DNA from: Amia ocellicauda
Taxonomy: Eukaryota > Chordata > Actinopteri > Amiiformes > Amiidae
NCBI RefSeq assembly: GCF_036373705.1
Contig: NC_089855.1
Coordinates: 4,440,501-4,504,500, forward strand
Length of the DNA: 64,000 nt
Direction: 5' to 3'
Part shown: positions 11,814-22,999 of the stretch, one piece after another
Position numbering within the stretch: position 1 is the first letter of the stretch
Layout: each line of letters begins with the position of its first letter
The notes under the pieces: model-generated
What the model was told of the DNA's origin: nothing
The model's database searches: none
Seen by the model: only the letters and a program-made list of their open reading frames with translations
Position numbers and translations under genes: made by a program

Positions 11814-12410
11814 ATCAGTGCGGTCTGTGTGCCTCGGCTCCAGCAGCATCCTTCAGGCCTGCCCAGCTCCCGCTGCAGGAGGTTGTGAGGAAGCCGTCAC
11901 TCGCTGCTGGTTGGGGGGGGTGTTGGACACACAGGGCTGGGGGACTGGGCTCCCTCAGGACAGCAAACAACCAGAGAGAAGATGATCAATCGCCTCCCTC
12001 CCTCTCCCAGTCCCACAGCCAGCGTGACCTTTAACCTCAGGAGCCGCACTTCTGCACGGCTGTCTGTAGTGGGGCAGCAGGGCCGCCGGGGTCAGAGGTC
12101 AGCATGGCTGCCTCCTCTGAGTGCGACTGCTGCCCCTGCGGAGCTGCGGAGAGACGACACAAACACACAAGGGAGTCGGATCACTGTGGACTGGGCAGAG
12201 GACATGCCTCACTGTTTATAAATGACTGTCACTTGTCCAGAGATTATCCACCGCTGTGCAGTTCTGATACAGATCAGGAGCCCAACACAGAATTACACCG
12301 AGGCCAGCTCTGTGCCAGCTGCCCTGAGTGCCGTTAGAGAGGCTGTACTTACAAAGGTTAAAATAAAGGCTGACAACATTTGGGAGCTTTTCCTTTTTGA
12401 CTCTTCTGGT

Positions 12411-12556
12411 TTATTGGGGGTGTGCAACAGTCTGTCTGAGCCAGCAGGGGGCAGCAGTCTCACCTATAGCCTGGCTACATGGCGCCGGGTCGGGCTTCTC
12501 CTGCTGCTCTCTGTCAGCGATGGAGGCCGCGATCTTCCTGGCCACGAAGCTGCAGG
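12411..12556 (-). other. Candidate minus-strand terminal exon, conserved in two units
   Basis: On the minus strand a CT-rich polypyrimidine tract and TAG precede an open frame of about 48 codons (SFVARKIAASIADREQQEKP at its start). It ends in a TAA that overlaps an AATAAA. The intron phase would be 1. The unit B copy (22736-22881) is almost identical in this stretch although surrounding sequence has diverged. I do not recognise the product, and no upstream exon was found, so it may be non-coding. Confidence 0.25.
12440..12457 (+). promoter_or_regulatory. CTCF-like motif, unit A
   Basis: GCCAGCAGGGGGCAGCAG closely fits the CTCF core consensus (CCASYAGGGGGCRS-like). The identical site is kept at 22765-22782 in unit B, in the same orientation. 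Binding is not shown by sequence alone. Confidence 0.45.
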
Positions 12557-12557
12557 C

Positions 12558-12558
<1 letters not shown>

Positions 12559-12615
<57 letters not shown>

Positions 12616-12624
12616 GAAGCAGGA

Positions 12625-12671
<47 letters not shown>
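12559..12671 (+). repeat. GA microsatellite, two runs
   Basis: Two long (GA)n runs flank a short GGGGGAAGCAGGAAG spacer. In unit B the same position holds a shorter imperfect tract (22884-22928). The long Arg-Glu open frames here are artefacts of the repeat. Confidence 0.95.
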
Positions 12672-12674
<3 letters not shown>

Positions 12675-12699
12675 CGGTCAGTGTTTCCATGCAGTAACA

Positions 12700-13370
12700 C
12701 GTATGTAGTTGCAACAGCGCTGGGTCACAGTAAGCCCCGCCCTCTCATCGTGTACAGTCAATACAGTCAAACGGTGTGAAACAGGTTACAAAAGCATTAA
12801 TAATTCTTAATGATAGTCGCCATTGGCCTTATAGTAGCAGTACACAATACATCTGTTTTCTCTCGTCCGGGTGCTAAAGTTCATTCTTAAAGTACAATCA
12901 GACGCAAGGACGGGATCCTCGAGTGACAGGAGGGTCGTTAATTACCTTTAATGAGCAGTCAGACCATGTCTAGCGCGCCTCTGTGGTTTCAGTGTCAATG
13001 AGCCGCGGCCTCTGATTATCTCTGTGCGACAAGATGGCAAAGAGCGTCCATTGAAGACAAGCTTACGAAACAACACGACACCCGGAAGCGACTGTGGCAG
13101 GGCTGTGTGCAATGCCTTCTGGGAGCTGTAGTTCTCTTTATCGATTCACACGCTGATTTCCTGTCCAGTTCATCAGTAACAGGAGCCTCATTTGCACAAC
13201 AGGTCTAGTTTATATGTGTTCATAAAAAGAAATAGAAAACAACACAATTGAAATGGAGCAGAGTGCAGAGATCACTGTTTGAAATGTATCTACACATTAT
13301 ATGATATAACCATTAATGCTCTCCTGAGCAGTGAGGAGACCATGTGGTTTGTGCTGAAAAATATGGCTGT
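12700..13370. other. Spacer without recognised gene
   Basis: This moderately GC-rich stretch includes GTAAGCCCCGCCCTC near 12733, which could be a GC-box-type element, and no convincing exon. It has no clear counterpart in unit B. Confidence 0.4.
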
Positions 13371-13429
13371 TCACCCTGACGTACATCCCTGTCCTTCTGT
13401 CTGCAGTGCAGATACAGACACACAGAGTA

Positions 13430-15704
13430 TTAAGGCTGGCCGTGGCTGACATCAGAGTAAATGACCGCCATGTCGTCCACCCTGCTGTGTTTCTGTCGGT
13501 TCCTTCGAGTTCTACCAATTACCTTCATAAAGTCACAGGTCTATTGTGTTCACTGCTGAATTCTGTCAATTGATTATGAGATTATATAAGACTTATATGA
13601 GAAACAAAAAATATTGAAATAAAATAAAAACAAAGGAACACAGATGTTTACCTTGTCGCTGTCAGTGTTGATTTTCAGGGGAACAACACCATCTGTAACC
13701 AATCCACACATTAGAGTCACTGCCTTCATTACGACTCACACAGCATTTTCTACACACTGTGCATAGAGGGGTCAACTGGGTATTATAAGTCAAATCTATA
13801 TTAATTGGTGGAGGAATAGATTGTGGGTGTTGGTGTAAAAGGAGTATTGTGAAAATTGTGTGTAGGTACCGCTACACACACAGTTTAAGAAGGAAATGTC
13901 AAACCCACTGTATTTAAAATTAAGTGCTGAGAATCACAAGAATGATACAAGTTATGGTATGCCAGTATTTCTGATAAGCTTGTTCAGTGTCTGCACAGTT
14001 TTATATTTAACCATTAATGCTTCTAAATTCTGATGAATATCTGCCTTTTATTGTCTTTGAAAGCAAATCTGAGACTTCAAGAAGCTCTCAGTATGTTCAT
14101 AGATTTGTACATGCAATACTGACCTTTTCTTTTCTTAAAATAAAATACAGCAAATCCACTCGATACCACGGCCGTTGCTAATGATGCTATTAGCCCACAG
14201 AGGTAAACCTCCACATCTAAGACCAGAGATCAATGTCAGAACTTTCAATTAATCTAAATTAATTAATTAATACATCAGACAAAACAATATTGAATTGGAT
14301 ATCATATAACTTTTTTGAGAGCCTAACATTTTAAACAACATTGTATAAAGAATGAACTATTACATTTCCTTTTTCCCCTTTCTGGTTACTCATATTTCAG
14401 TTCACATTATTGGTTTATTGTATTTTCCTATTAACCTGCACACCTATCTTCTGTTTCCTAATCTAATTCTCTAAGAGTTTTTAAACCCTCCTTTTCCCAA
14501 GCATCCTTGTGAAGTCTTCTCCTGTAGTTTGCATTTCTGAGCAATTAGCCCAATAGAGCTCTCTGTGTTCTTGACCTTATTCTTCCTCTTTTTGACCATT
14601 GTTCTATGGATTTCCAAGTTAGTGCTGTTTGCCTGATCACATGACCACAATCCTGATTCCTGCCTTTACCTATGCTGTACTGTTCAGGTTTCTATTATCT
14701 GGAAATAATGTGCATTATCATTGGCTTATGTGTCATTTCTCATGTCTACTTTTCAATCTAATTAAATTCAGGCCCTGTTAGTGTCTGTCCTCTGTGCTGT
14801 AGATATCCAGTTTAACAGAGCTGATCTCTGATGTAGTGTCTTTTAAAAGTAGCTGAATGCTCAATAAGCAGCACATATTAAAACACATGTTTGTAGTGCG
14901 GTGCTTCCACTAACTATTGCTAGAACAACTTTACAAAAGCAGCTAAACTCATACACTCAGAGACTGAAGAATGCTTAGTATAGCTTCCCCTTTCATTCAG
15001 ATAAATAATTCTGTTCCTGGACTTTATCCCAGTTAGTTTAACTTTAATGTGTCCTTAAGGTACATGTGTTTTATTTTTAATATCATTATTCTTATTGTTG
15101 TTGTCATCATTGTAAGCCTTCAAAATATTGTCACAATTGTTGTGTATTGTCTTTTTGAAATTCTCAGGTTTTACATTATTTTAGTAGCTGATTCAGGTTT
15201 GGATTAATGATTTAGAATGTAAACTTAGACTTCTGTAATCTTAATTGAGTGTTTTAACAATGGTGATAATATATTAGATGCTCTTACATATTTGTGAAGC
15301 CCCATCATCTTTAGAAACAGTAAACTTTGTTCTCCTAAACCCAGTGTAGTAAGTGGGAGGCAGAGTAGAGATGTGTGAATACTGCAGGATGGCCCGTGGA
15401 GACTGACCAGGCTTGTGTCGGTACCAGGTCACCTCAGAGGCACACAGATCACACGGCACCGTCTCACTGAGCCCCACACTGACCGGCACACCTGGAAAAC
15501 ACACCAACTCCTGCCTTTTGTCTCTTTTTCTAAAGCAATTATGCAGTGAAACTTTATGATTAACAACACAACAATTCTCTAACTATACCACCAACATATA
15601 TACAAAATATATACATTATACATTTTATATATATATATGAAATGTATAATTCAATATTATTTACCAGTTAGATAGACTGCGCAGGTTAGGATTAGTGTAA
15701 GCAT
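13430..15704 (-). pseudogene. Single-V immune receptor, inactivated copy (NITR/CD8-like)
   Basis: This is the unit A paralogue of the intact gene at 25282-27507. Recognisable exons (minus strand) are leader 15665-15704, V exon from 15491 down to about 15295, membrane exon 14124-14216, small tail exon 13652-13692 and the end of the last exon from about 13512 to the stop at 13430. Two deletions break it. One removes the 3' third of the V exon, including the second cysteine, the J-like strand and the splice donor. The other removes the acceptor and the VQYAAL part of the last exon. The stalk exon region near 14680 also reads into a stop. The CDR1-like region has CASE where the intact copy has SASE. 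Confidence 0.85.
14230..15160. other. Unit-specific intron filler inside the V-receptor pseudogene
   Basis: This stretch separates the membrane exon from the V exon and, apart from about 40 bases around 14690, has no clear match in the unit B copy. No coding signal was seen. Confidence 0.4.
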
Positions 15705-15940
15705 CGTGACCGGCTGCTTTACTGTCCTGACTCTCTCTGTGAGGTACAGACTGATCTGCCTCTGTCTTCAGGAGACAGTATTGATGGACACGCTGAGCAC
15801 ATGGTGACCTTTTCATTATAGTGCTGGTGTATCAACTGGTTACCACCTGAGGACACAGACTGATCGAGTCTGTAATGCCATATAAAACAAATCTGTCAAA
15901 TGTAAAAGAGGACAGGATACATCAGATCATACTGTAACAA

Positions 15941-16150
15941 CCCCCTCTAGCGGGGTGTGTTAACTAATTGGGCTGCCTCCACCTTTGTTAAACCCGGTAA
16001 GGACCGGTAATGCAGGTCATACTGGAAACTCAACCTGTGCGCTCGACTTCCTGAAGCGAAACGAAGTGTCGGTCTGTATAATAATGACAAATTCACTTTT
16101 AATCAGACAACGCTGTATACAGTATGTGGCGACACAGGTCTAGGGAGGCG
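15941..16150. other. Possible LTR-like fragment
   Basis: It begins TGTAACAACCCCCTC and shares a loose layout (TGTAAC start, CACC..ACCCGG..GG, then TTTAAT-type end) with 35410-35580. This could be a decayed LTR pair member but no partner repeat or primer site was found. Otherwise nothing is recognised between 15705 and 16188. Confidence 0.2.
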
Positions 16151-16188
16151 ATGGACAGGTGATCACTGTGTTTTCTGTCTTAAGGGCG

Positions 16189-19100
16189 ATGCTGCTGCTG
16201 TGCGCCGCGGTTTGTGCGCTTCTCACTGCCGGCGGGGCTGCAGGTACGTCTGCCTTGATGACGTCACACGCAACCAAATACACATTGTAGCGAAGTGAGC
16301 CGCAGCACTGTGCGTGTGGATGGGCAGACTGCGGGTCCTGTGTGTGGCGGTAACTCTGGTGTAGATCGTTTGGGTGGAAGAGAGGAGTTGAGAGAGAGGC
16401 TGGGAGCAGTGCAGTGTGACACAATAAACCTGTTCTTCGCCCTCTTGTATTGTTGGTTATTTATGTAATGGTAATCAGTAGCAGTATCCCATTATAACAA
16501 GATTGTCATATTATATCACATCAGATTCTGCAAACTTCTAACGCAAGGGATTGATGTTCTACTTTTGTTTTCCCCTTTCTAATGTATCTATCTCTGCAGC
16601 ATGAAGACGCCCTGTGCCCGACTAGCAGCAGACAGAGAGTCTTTCACAGAGGTCTGATGCTGTGTGTGTGTTTTCTCCACAGGAGGAGCCAGAGATGAGG
16701 CTGTTCCTGTGACTGGGCCAGTCAATGACCAGGGTAATGTAGTGGTCTTTACTGGACAGTCCCACAGTAGCCCTCTGTAGTGTGTTTCTCAATAGGCAGT
16801 GATATTTTAATATTTTTAATATTTTTGACAGCACAACTTCTAGGTGTGTACTGTGAGTATTGTGTTACTGGGCCTGTGTGCACCAAAGTGCTGCCGAGTT
16901 GGGTCAGATTATATGGCTTTACAATATGCGCCAAGGGAAGAGAATAAAACACTGCTGATGTATTGATATAAACTGGCATTATATTTAATTATGAGGAAAA
17001 TATTATGTCATAATTGTATTTCTTGACACAAGTCAGCATTGAAGCGGATTTGCTAGTCTTTGCTGCAGCTTGATTACCATGATGTTGTTGTTTAAAAATG
17101 TAATATAAATTAATCAATTGATTAATTAGTTAACATATTTAGAACTAAGCAACGACTGTTAGATACACAGCTGGAATCGACAAAATATAAGGACAATATA
17201 TACTGAGTGATATTACGTTCATTGTATAATAATCGTTAGTGCTCAAACAAATGTATTAACTTATTGATTCCAAGGCATTTTTGTGTTTGGCCATGTTGTA
17301 AATATAATTGAATCTGTTGATCTGATTCAGATGTTCAGGTGTTCATTCTCATTCAGAATCCTGCTCTCTATGTCCTGTCAGTATAAATTGTGTCTGAATC
17401 TCTCATCCTTCTGCAGGGCAGGACTGTGTTATTGGAGTCATTGGAAACTCCACTGTGCTTCCCTGTGTTTATAAAGGTGATGAAACACTGGAGCCACAAA
17501 CTGTTTCTGTTGAATGGAGATCAGATGATGGCCTGGTGGTCCATGCCTTTGTCCAGGGGAGGGATGCTCTAGAAAATCAAGACCCCTCATACAGGGGGAG
17601 AACAGAGCTGTTCACAGCAAGACTGCCTGAAGGGAACTTCTCCCTGAGACTCTCTGATGTTATTGAGAAGGACCCGGGGAAATATGTGTGTTATTTTCAT
17701 AAAGAGGACATGGAATCCACCAAACAATTGGACCAGGTTTGTCTGGCAGCTGCAGGTGAGAAAAGCAGACTTTTTATCCTTGATTCACTGAAAACACAAG
17801 TATTAACAGAGTTCAATTTGATTTGAGAGTTATTCAGAAACCCATGTAGCAGTAACAAACAATATTGACAGGTGTGGTGCCTGAGGATGACACACTAAGG
17901 TGTTTGCCTGTTTCAGATTCTCAGACCTGAGTAAAGCCCAGTCAGGTTAAAAAAAACTGGTTAAATGGCTTATTTAATGGAAACTTGACTGAATTCTAGA
18001 GAACAGAGCACTGTAATAAGCCTTCTATACAAAACATCTTAGGGTAACAGTATGCCAACTTTTATACCCTTTTAGATGTGCTGTTAGTGTGTGTTATGTA
18101 CAGTGTGACTGTGCCCTGCTCCTCTCCACAGCCCGTTACTCAGAGACAGAGCTGCAGGGAGTCAGAGACCCAGATGGAGATTACGCAGATTTCAGCTGCT
18201 CCTCCTCGGGGGGCTTTCCTGAGCCCAGGGTCCACTGGCTCATTAACTTACAGCCCCCCCCTGTGGACACAGTGATGACACTGGTGTCTCAGGACCCTAT
18301 CACTGGGCTGTACACTGTCTTCAGCCTCCTCACTGTCCACTCCACACAGGACATCGCTGTGAGCTGCACCATTGAAAACCTCCAGCTTAACGAGAGCAAG
18401 ACGTCAACGCTCATTAACTGTAAGGATTTGTGGATTATCTTAAACAAAATAAAATACGTTGTCTGTATGACCACATACATTTTCAACTAGTAATAAATTA
18501 AACTAACTGAGCTCTTTTTGTTTTTGTAACTGAGATGTAGTTTATGTGGGAAGTGCACAAAACTGCATAATGTACATTAATTTAAAGTAATTTGTAAAAG
18601 GTTTATTAATTTATACTAAAATATTAAAACAAATGCCTAAATGCACTAAATTCAGTGATCACTGTTTCCGTATATATTTTATTAAAAGCTTAACTTGTGC
18701 TGCAGAAATCAGTTTAACAGAGTAAGTTAAACAGAGGGATAGGATCTGTGTTGAACTCTCTTATTTCACTTTGATTTCAGATCACACACGCTCTGGCTTT
18801 AAAGTTGGAATAGTTGTTGCAGTGGCAGTAGCTGTAGCCGTGGCTGTCATTGTCTTACTGAAGAGGAGGTCATTGTGTAGGGTTTGGGGGAGACATCTAC
18901 AGTATAGTCAGAGTAAGTGAGCTGTGTGTGAATCATCTATTAGTGTCCGTGTTGCACAGTGACACTGTGTTAATGTGTCAGTATGGGAGCTGCATTGTGA
19001 CACTGTGTGAGTGTGTCAGGTGCAGTGTGTATGTATGAGAGTATCTATGTGTATGTGTGTGAGTGTGTGTGTGCAGAGTTCATCAGTGGGACCCCAGGAC

Positions 19101-19972
19101 AGTGGGGATGTCCTGAGGAATCCTGCACACCCCTCTGCTGCCCCTGTCCACACACAGCACAGCTGTATTGGGGATGTTTCCCTTCATCAACACTGTCTTC
19201 ACACTTTATCACCCAGCCTTCAGACCGCATATTGGTTCCAGTTATAAACGCGCTCTGATCGCCCTGTCACAGAGACCAGTGTGGGAGTGCTGTGTTCATT
19301 TCCACACCAGTACAGTGTTGTAGTGTTACATACAGGACAGAAGAAGGAGGAGAAGGCCTGGTTTAGTGTCTCTGACAGCTGAGATCATCAGTGTGTCTGC
19401 TGGCTCTGAGGGAGGGGATCCTATTGACAAGACTGAGACACAGGGTCTCTGTCATGTGAGCAGCTGACCCCAGTTCAGCCCCACTCACAACCTCAGACAC
19501 AGAGCTGAGAAAACTGCTTCCACTCCTGATAGTGTCTCAGTGTGACTCCAGCTTCACTACAACACAGGGCAGCTGGGTCACCTGACTGTCACTGCTGAAG
19601 TCTCTGCAGCATGAAGACTGCCTCAGTGCCTGATGTAGCAGCAAACTGAGAGTCTCTTTCACAGACGTCTGATGCTGTGTGTGTGTTTTCTCCACAGGTG
19701 GAGCCAGAGATGAGGGTGTTCCTCTGACAGGATCTGACAATAACCAGGGTAATGTAGTGGTCTTTACTGAACAGTCCCCCAGTAGCCCTCTGTAGTGTAT
19801 TTCTCAATAGGCAGCAATATTTTAGTATCATTGCCTCCCTTTGACAGCACAACTCCTAAGTGTGTACTGTGTGAGTATTGTGTTACTGGGCCTTAATTTA
19901 GGGAAGACTGACCATGTTTGTTTTGTCACTGCAGCACAAGAAGAAGGAAAAGACTTGGATAAATTAAACTAA
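16189..19972 (+). CDS. B7-family membrane ligand (CD80/ICOSLG-like), 300 aa
   Basis: Six exons fit in frame: 16189-16243 leader (MLLLCAAVCALLTAGG), 17417-17755 V-set domain, 18132-18419 C-set domain, 18781-18912 membrane segment, 19698-19748 and 19935-19972 tail. The total is 903 bases, and every junction is phase 1, as usual for immunoglobulin-superfamily exons. The V domain has cysteines in VLPCVYKG and KYVCYFH. The C domain has FSCSSSGGFPEP and VSCTIEN, and its SGGFPEP and VSQDP stretches recall CD80, while ITGLYTVFS recalls CD80 and ICOSLG. The membrane segment is a run of Val/Ala ended by KRR. The 12-residue C-terminus (AQEEGKDLDKLN) has no tyrosine motif. I infer a cell-surface co-stimulatory or co-inhibitory ligand on antigen-presenting cells. 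Whether it is CD80/86-, ICOSLG- or butyrophilin-like cannot be settled here. Confidence 0.8.
16683..16733 (+). other. Duplicated 51-nt tail-type exon in the leader-V intron of the B7-like gene
   Basis: This 51-base phase 1-1 unit (GARDEAVPVTGPVNDQ) has an intact acceptor (CTCCACAG) and donor (GGTAATG). It matches the cytoplasmic exon 19698-19748 (GARDEGVPLTGSDNNQ), and intron flanks match too over about 290 bases (16595-16885 against 19605-19895). If spliced in, it would add 17 residues between the leader and V domain without shifting the frame. It may be an alternative exon or a silent by-product of duplication. Confidence 0.65.
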
Positions 19973-20555
19973 AAGAAGAGAAATCAGAATCAAGATGTTG
20001 AGTAGAACTGAAGTTGAAATGCGTTTTTATTATTGCTATGGTTGTACTAAGATGAGATCTTAACGGTTTATACACTTAACAGAAATATAAACTCAACAAT
20101 CAATCCATTTTTATTTGTATAGCACCCTTCACAGGGTAGCCATAGAGCACTTTACAGATTGATAAACATAAATCAAATAAATAAACCTTTAACACTTTAA
20201 ACTAAAATAAAGTAAACAAATATAAAATATACCAACATGAAATAAACCATGAGGCACAGAGGAGAGAATAAACTCCTATGGATGGCAGGCTGTTTTAGAA
20301 GAAAATGTATCTCTGGGGGTCCACGGCTTAAGACCCAGGCCTAATGGTTGCCGCCCCTCCAAGCAGTAGAATTATGTTACAGCAGCAAGAAGATGAGAAA
20401 GTTCTCAGGTGGTGCTGCTGGCTGTGGTCTTCCCTCTGGTGAGGGCCTCTCACCGGTCCTCGGGTGTGGAACGTGAACGTCAACATCAACAGCCCTTGGG
20501 TGGCGATGGCTCGTCACACCTTGGGGTGTAGGTGCACTGTTAGCCCTCTGGGGTG
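19973..20555. other. 3' flank of the B7-like gene with dispersed repeat
   Basis: AATAAA-containing sequence near 20173 could serve as the polyadenylation signal. The stretch from about 20105 (TTTATTTGTATAGC) resembles a dispersed fish repeat. No further exon was seen. Confidence 0.4.
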
Positions 20556-20559
20556 GGCA

Positions 20560-21160
20560 ACATGCAACAGTTTCAACGATTTTACAGAGTTAGTTTATGT
20601 AAAGAAATTAGTCAATTGAAATAAATAAATTAGGCCCTAATCTATGGATTGCAGGTTAATATCTCTACTACAAACTGCCTCCAATGACATTGTAGAGAAT
20701 TTGGCAGCACATCCAACCAACTTCACAACCGCAGACACGTGTCCCACGCCAGCCCAGGACTCCACATCCGGCTCCTTCAGCTGCAGGATCATCTGAGACC
20801 AGCTGCCCAGTCAGCTGACATTGTGGGTCTACACAACCAGTCACTGCACAAACTGTCAGAAAGCGTCTCAGGGAAGCTCATCAGCGGCTCATCCACACCA
20901 GGGTCTGGACCCGACGGCAGCTCTGGTGGACATTCCTGCAGTTGGTAGCAAATCACACACTGCCTCAACACTGGAGACACATGGCATTGTGTTGTATGAC
21001 AAAACTACACGTTTTGGAGCGGCCTTTTATTGTCCCAGCACAAGCCGCACCTGTGTAATGATCATGCCGTTTCATCAGCTTCTTGATGTGCCACAGCTGT
21101 TAGGTGGATGGATTATCTTGGTAAAGGAGAAATATTCACTAATTGGGATGTAAACAAATG
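20560..21160. mobile_element. Rearranged Tc1-like remnant
   Basis: Three segments of one Tc1-like family are recognisable but out of order. One is an end segment near 20565-20650 (AGTCAATTGAAATAAATAAA type). One is a plus-sense transposase piece at about 20690-20950. One is an antisense 5' end segment at about 20970-21150 (GTGCCACAGCTGTTAGGTGG). Frames are broken. The pieces lie in opposite orientations, so the element was rearranged or is a composite. Confidence 0.55.
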
Positions 21161-22735
21161 TGTGCACATAGTTTGTGCTTAAGGTTTTTTTTTTAAGAAA
21201 ATGTTACACTTATTGAATGCAGTCTTTCAAATATCAATGCTAGAACCCTTTGGAGGAAACAATTAGAATGGGAAGCTGTAAGTCATATTTTAACAGATCA
21301 TTTTAAATTGATTTGTTCTCCCATGGATTTTTCTGTAGAGATTTTCAACAAATTCTCCCATTTTAGTTCAGTTGAGTTGCTGGATAATATCACAATTACT
21401 TACTGTGTGAACCCAACTCATTGGTCACCTGTAATAAGCGATGTAATCATTTCAGGTGATAATATAGAAATAGTATAAAATATGTAAAAACACAATGTGC
21501 AATGTATGCATTCATGATTTCAGTTTAAAATATGTGCTTCCTGAATGTGTCCTGAAAAAGGGACCTAAGGTGAGCAAACTTAAAGAAATTAACATACCAG
21601 AAAAAGAAAGGAAATCAGTGGGTCATCAGGTGATCACAGCTAAAAGTGCACGAACACCAGAATTGCTTACTGTGCTGCCTGATGTTTGAATTATTTAAAA
21701 TGTCCTTTTTTATTGAAACTAATTAATCACTTAATACTTAAACAGATTGTGAACTCGTGTTTTGGCCATTTGAGTAGGTGAATGTTTGTCACTGGTGTTG
21801 AGGTTATACGATATTCTGCACATATTCTCATGGTTGTATGTGTTTGGTTTTGTGTTTTCTTCACTATATGAATTATACATAGTCATTTAGGGGATTTGTT
21901 TATTAAATATGTTGACACCACAGTCTCTGCGATAAATTGATCTTTCAGAAATGTTTAAGGTGACCTTTTCTGGGAAATGATCTGTTTGACGTGAAAACAA
22001 CTCCCACTGAAATAGATCATGTTTTACAGAGTTTAAAATCTCCCAAACAAACCTTTCAAGTATTCGTCTCTGTGTATTTTCACTGGCCAGTGCTGGAGGC
22101 TCAGTGCACATAAAGGCCTGTCTTCAGTGGAGCTGAATGTAGAGAAGGTTTGATTTAATCAGGTCAGAGAGTTCAGGAAGTAAAGACTCTAAACATGACC
22201 CCCCATGTCCATTGGTTCCCCAGTGCAGCAACGTTGATAGTAATAAAGTACTAGAATGAGAAGATGTGCCTCCTGTCTTCTGTTCTGGAAGCCTTTAAAC
22301 TCAGTTTCTATTGGAAATGTTCGACAGGAGACACACACCACAGAGGAGGGATGAGGGCTGCCTTAACTTTTGTAAAAACAACAGATCACACCCGACTGAG
22401 TCACAAAGCCTTTATTATCAGTGCAGTCTGTGTGCCTCGGCTCCAGCAGCATCCTTCAGGCCTGCCCAGCTCCCGCTGCAGGAGGTTGTGAGGAAGCCGT
22501 CACTCGCTGCTGGTTGGGGGGGGTGTTGGACACACAGGGCCGGGGGACTGGGCTCCCTCAGGACAGCAAACAACCAGAGAGAAGATGATCAATACAGATC
22601 AAGAGCCCAACACAGAATTACACCGAGGCCAGCTCTGTGCCAGCTGCCCTGAGTGCCGTTAGAGAGGCTGTACTTACAAAGGTTAAAATAAAGGCTGACA
22701 ACATTTGGGAGCTTTTCCTTTTTGACTCTTCTGGT

Positions 22736-22881
22736 TTATTGGGGGTGTGCAACAGTCTGTCTGAGCCAGCAGGGGGCAGCAGTCTCACCTATAGCCTGGC
22801 TACATGGCGCCGGGTCGGGCTTCTCCTGCTGCTCTCTGTCAGCGATGGAGGCCGCGATCTTCCTGGCCACGAAGCTGCAGG
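22736..22881 (-). other. Candidate minus-strand terminal exon, unit B copy
   Basis: This is the paralogue of 12411-12556, with the same open frame, a TAA stop inside AATAAA, and a CCAG rather than CTAG acceptor. A CT tract (minus strand) precedes it. The product is not recognised. Confidence 0.25.
22765..22782 (+). promoter_or_regulatory. CTCF-like motif, unit B
   Basis: It is base-for-base the same 18-base motif as 12440-12457, in the same orientation, about 10.3 kb away. The two sites flank the V-receptor pseudogene and the B7-like gene. Confidence 0.45.
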
Positions 22882-22883
22882 CT

Positions 22884-22928
22884 GGAGAGAGAGAGAGAGA
22901 GACAGAGACAGAGAGAGAGAGAGAGAGA
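22884..22928 (+). repeat. Short imperfect GA tract
   Basis: GA repeat with interspersed ACAGAGACA, the unit B equivalent of 12559-12671. Confidence 0.85.
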
Positions 22929-22999
22929 AGGAAACAGCAGGAGAGCCCAGTCAGTGTGTTTCCATGCAGTAACAGTTGCAGTTGTAACAGCGTTGGACT

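Larger units (their letters stand above)
9650..12700 (+). repeat. Duplication unit A, proximal block
   Basis: This block matches 21190-23000 (unit B) outside the Tc1 insertion, and its part 10514-12140 matches 1-1620 (unit 0). Similarity to B is clear but with many substitutions and indels (for example 9707-9990 against 21255-21480), whereas A and 0 are nearly identical. The open frame at 9707-9991 is not preserved in unit B and is not called as a gene. Confidence 0.85.

Noticed and set aside
12397-12714. Arg-Glu and Ser-Leu repeat proteins on both strands
   Set aside because: They are direct translations of a GA/CT microsatellite.
19007-19258. Extra coding exon of the B7-like gene
   Set aside because: The frames here lack consistent acceptor/donor pairs in phase 1, and the six-exon model already reads through to a stop without it.
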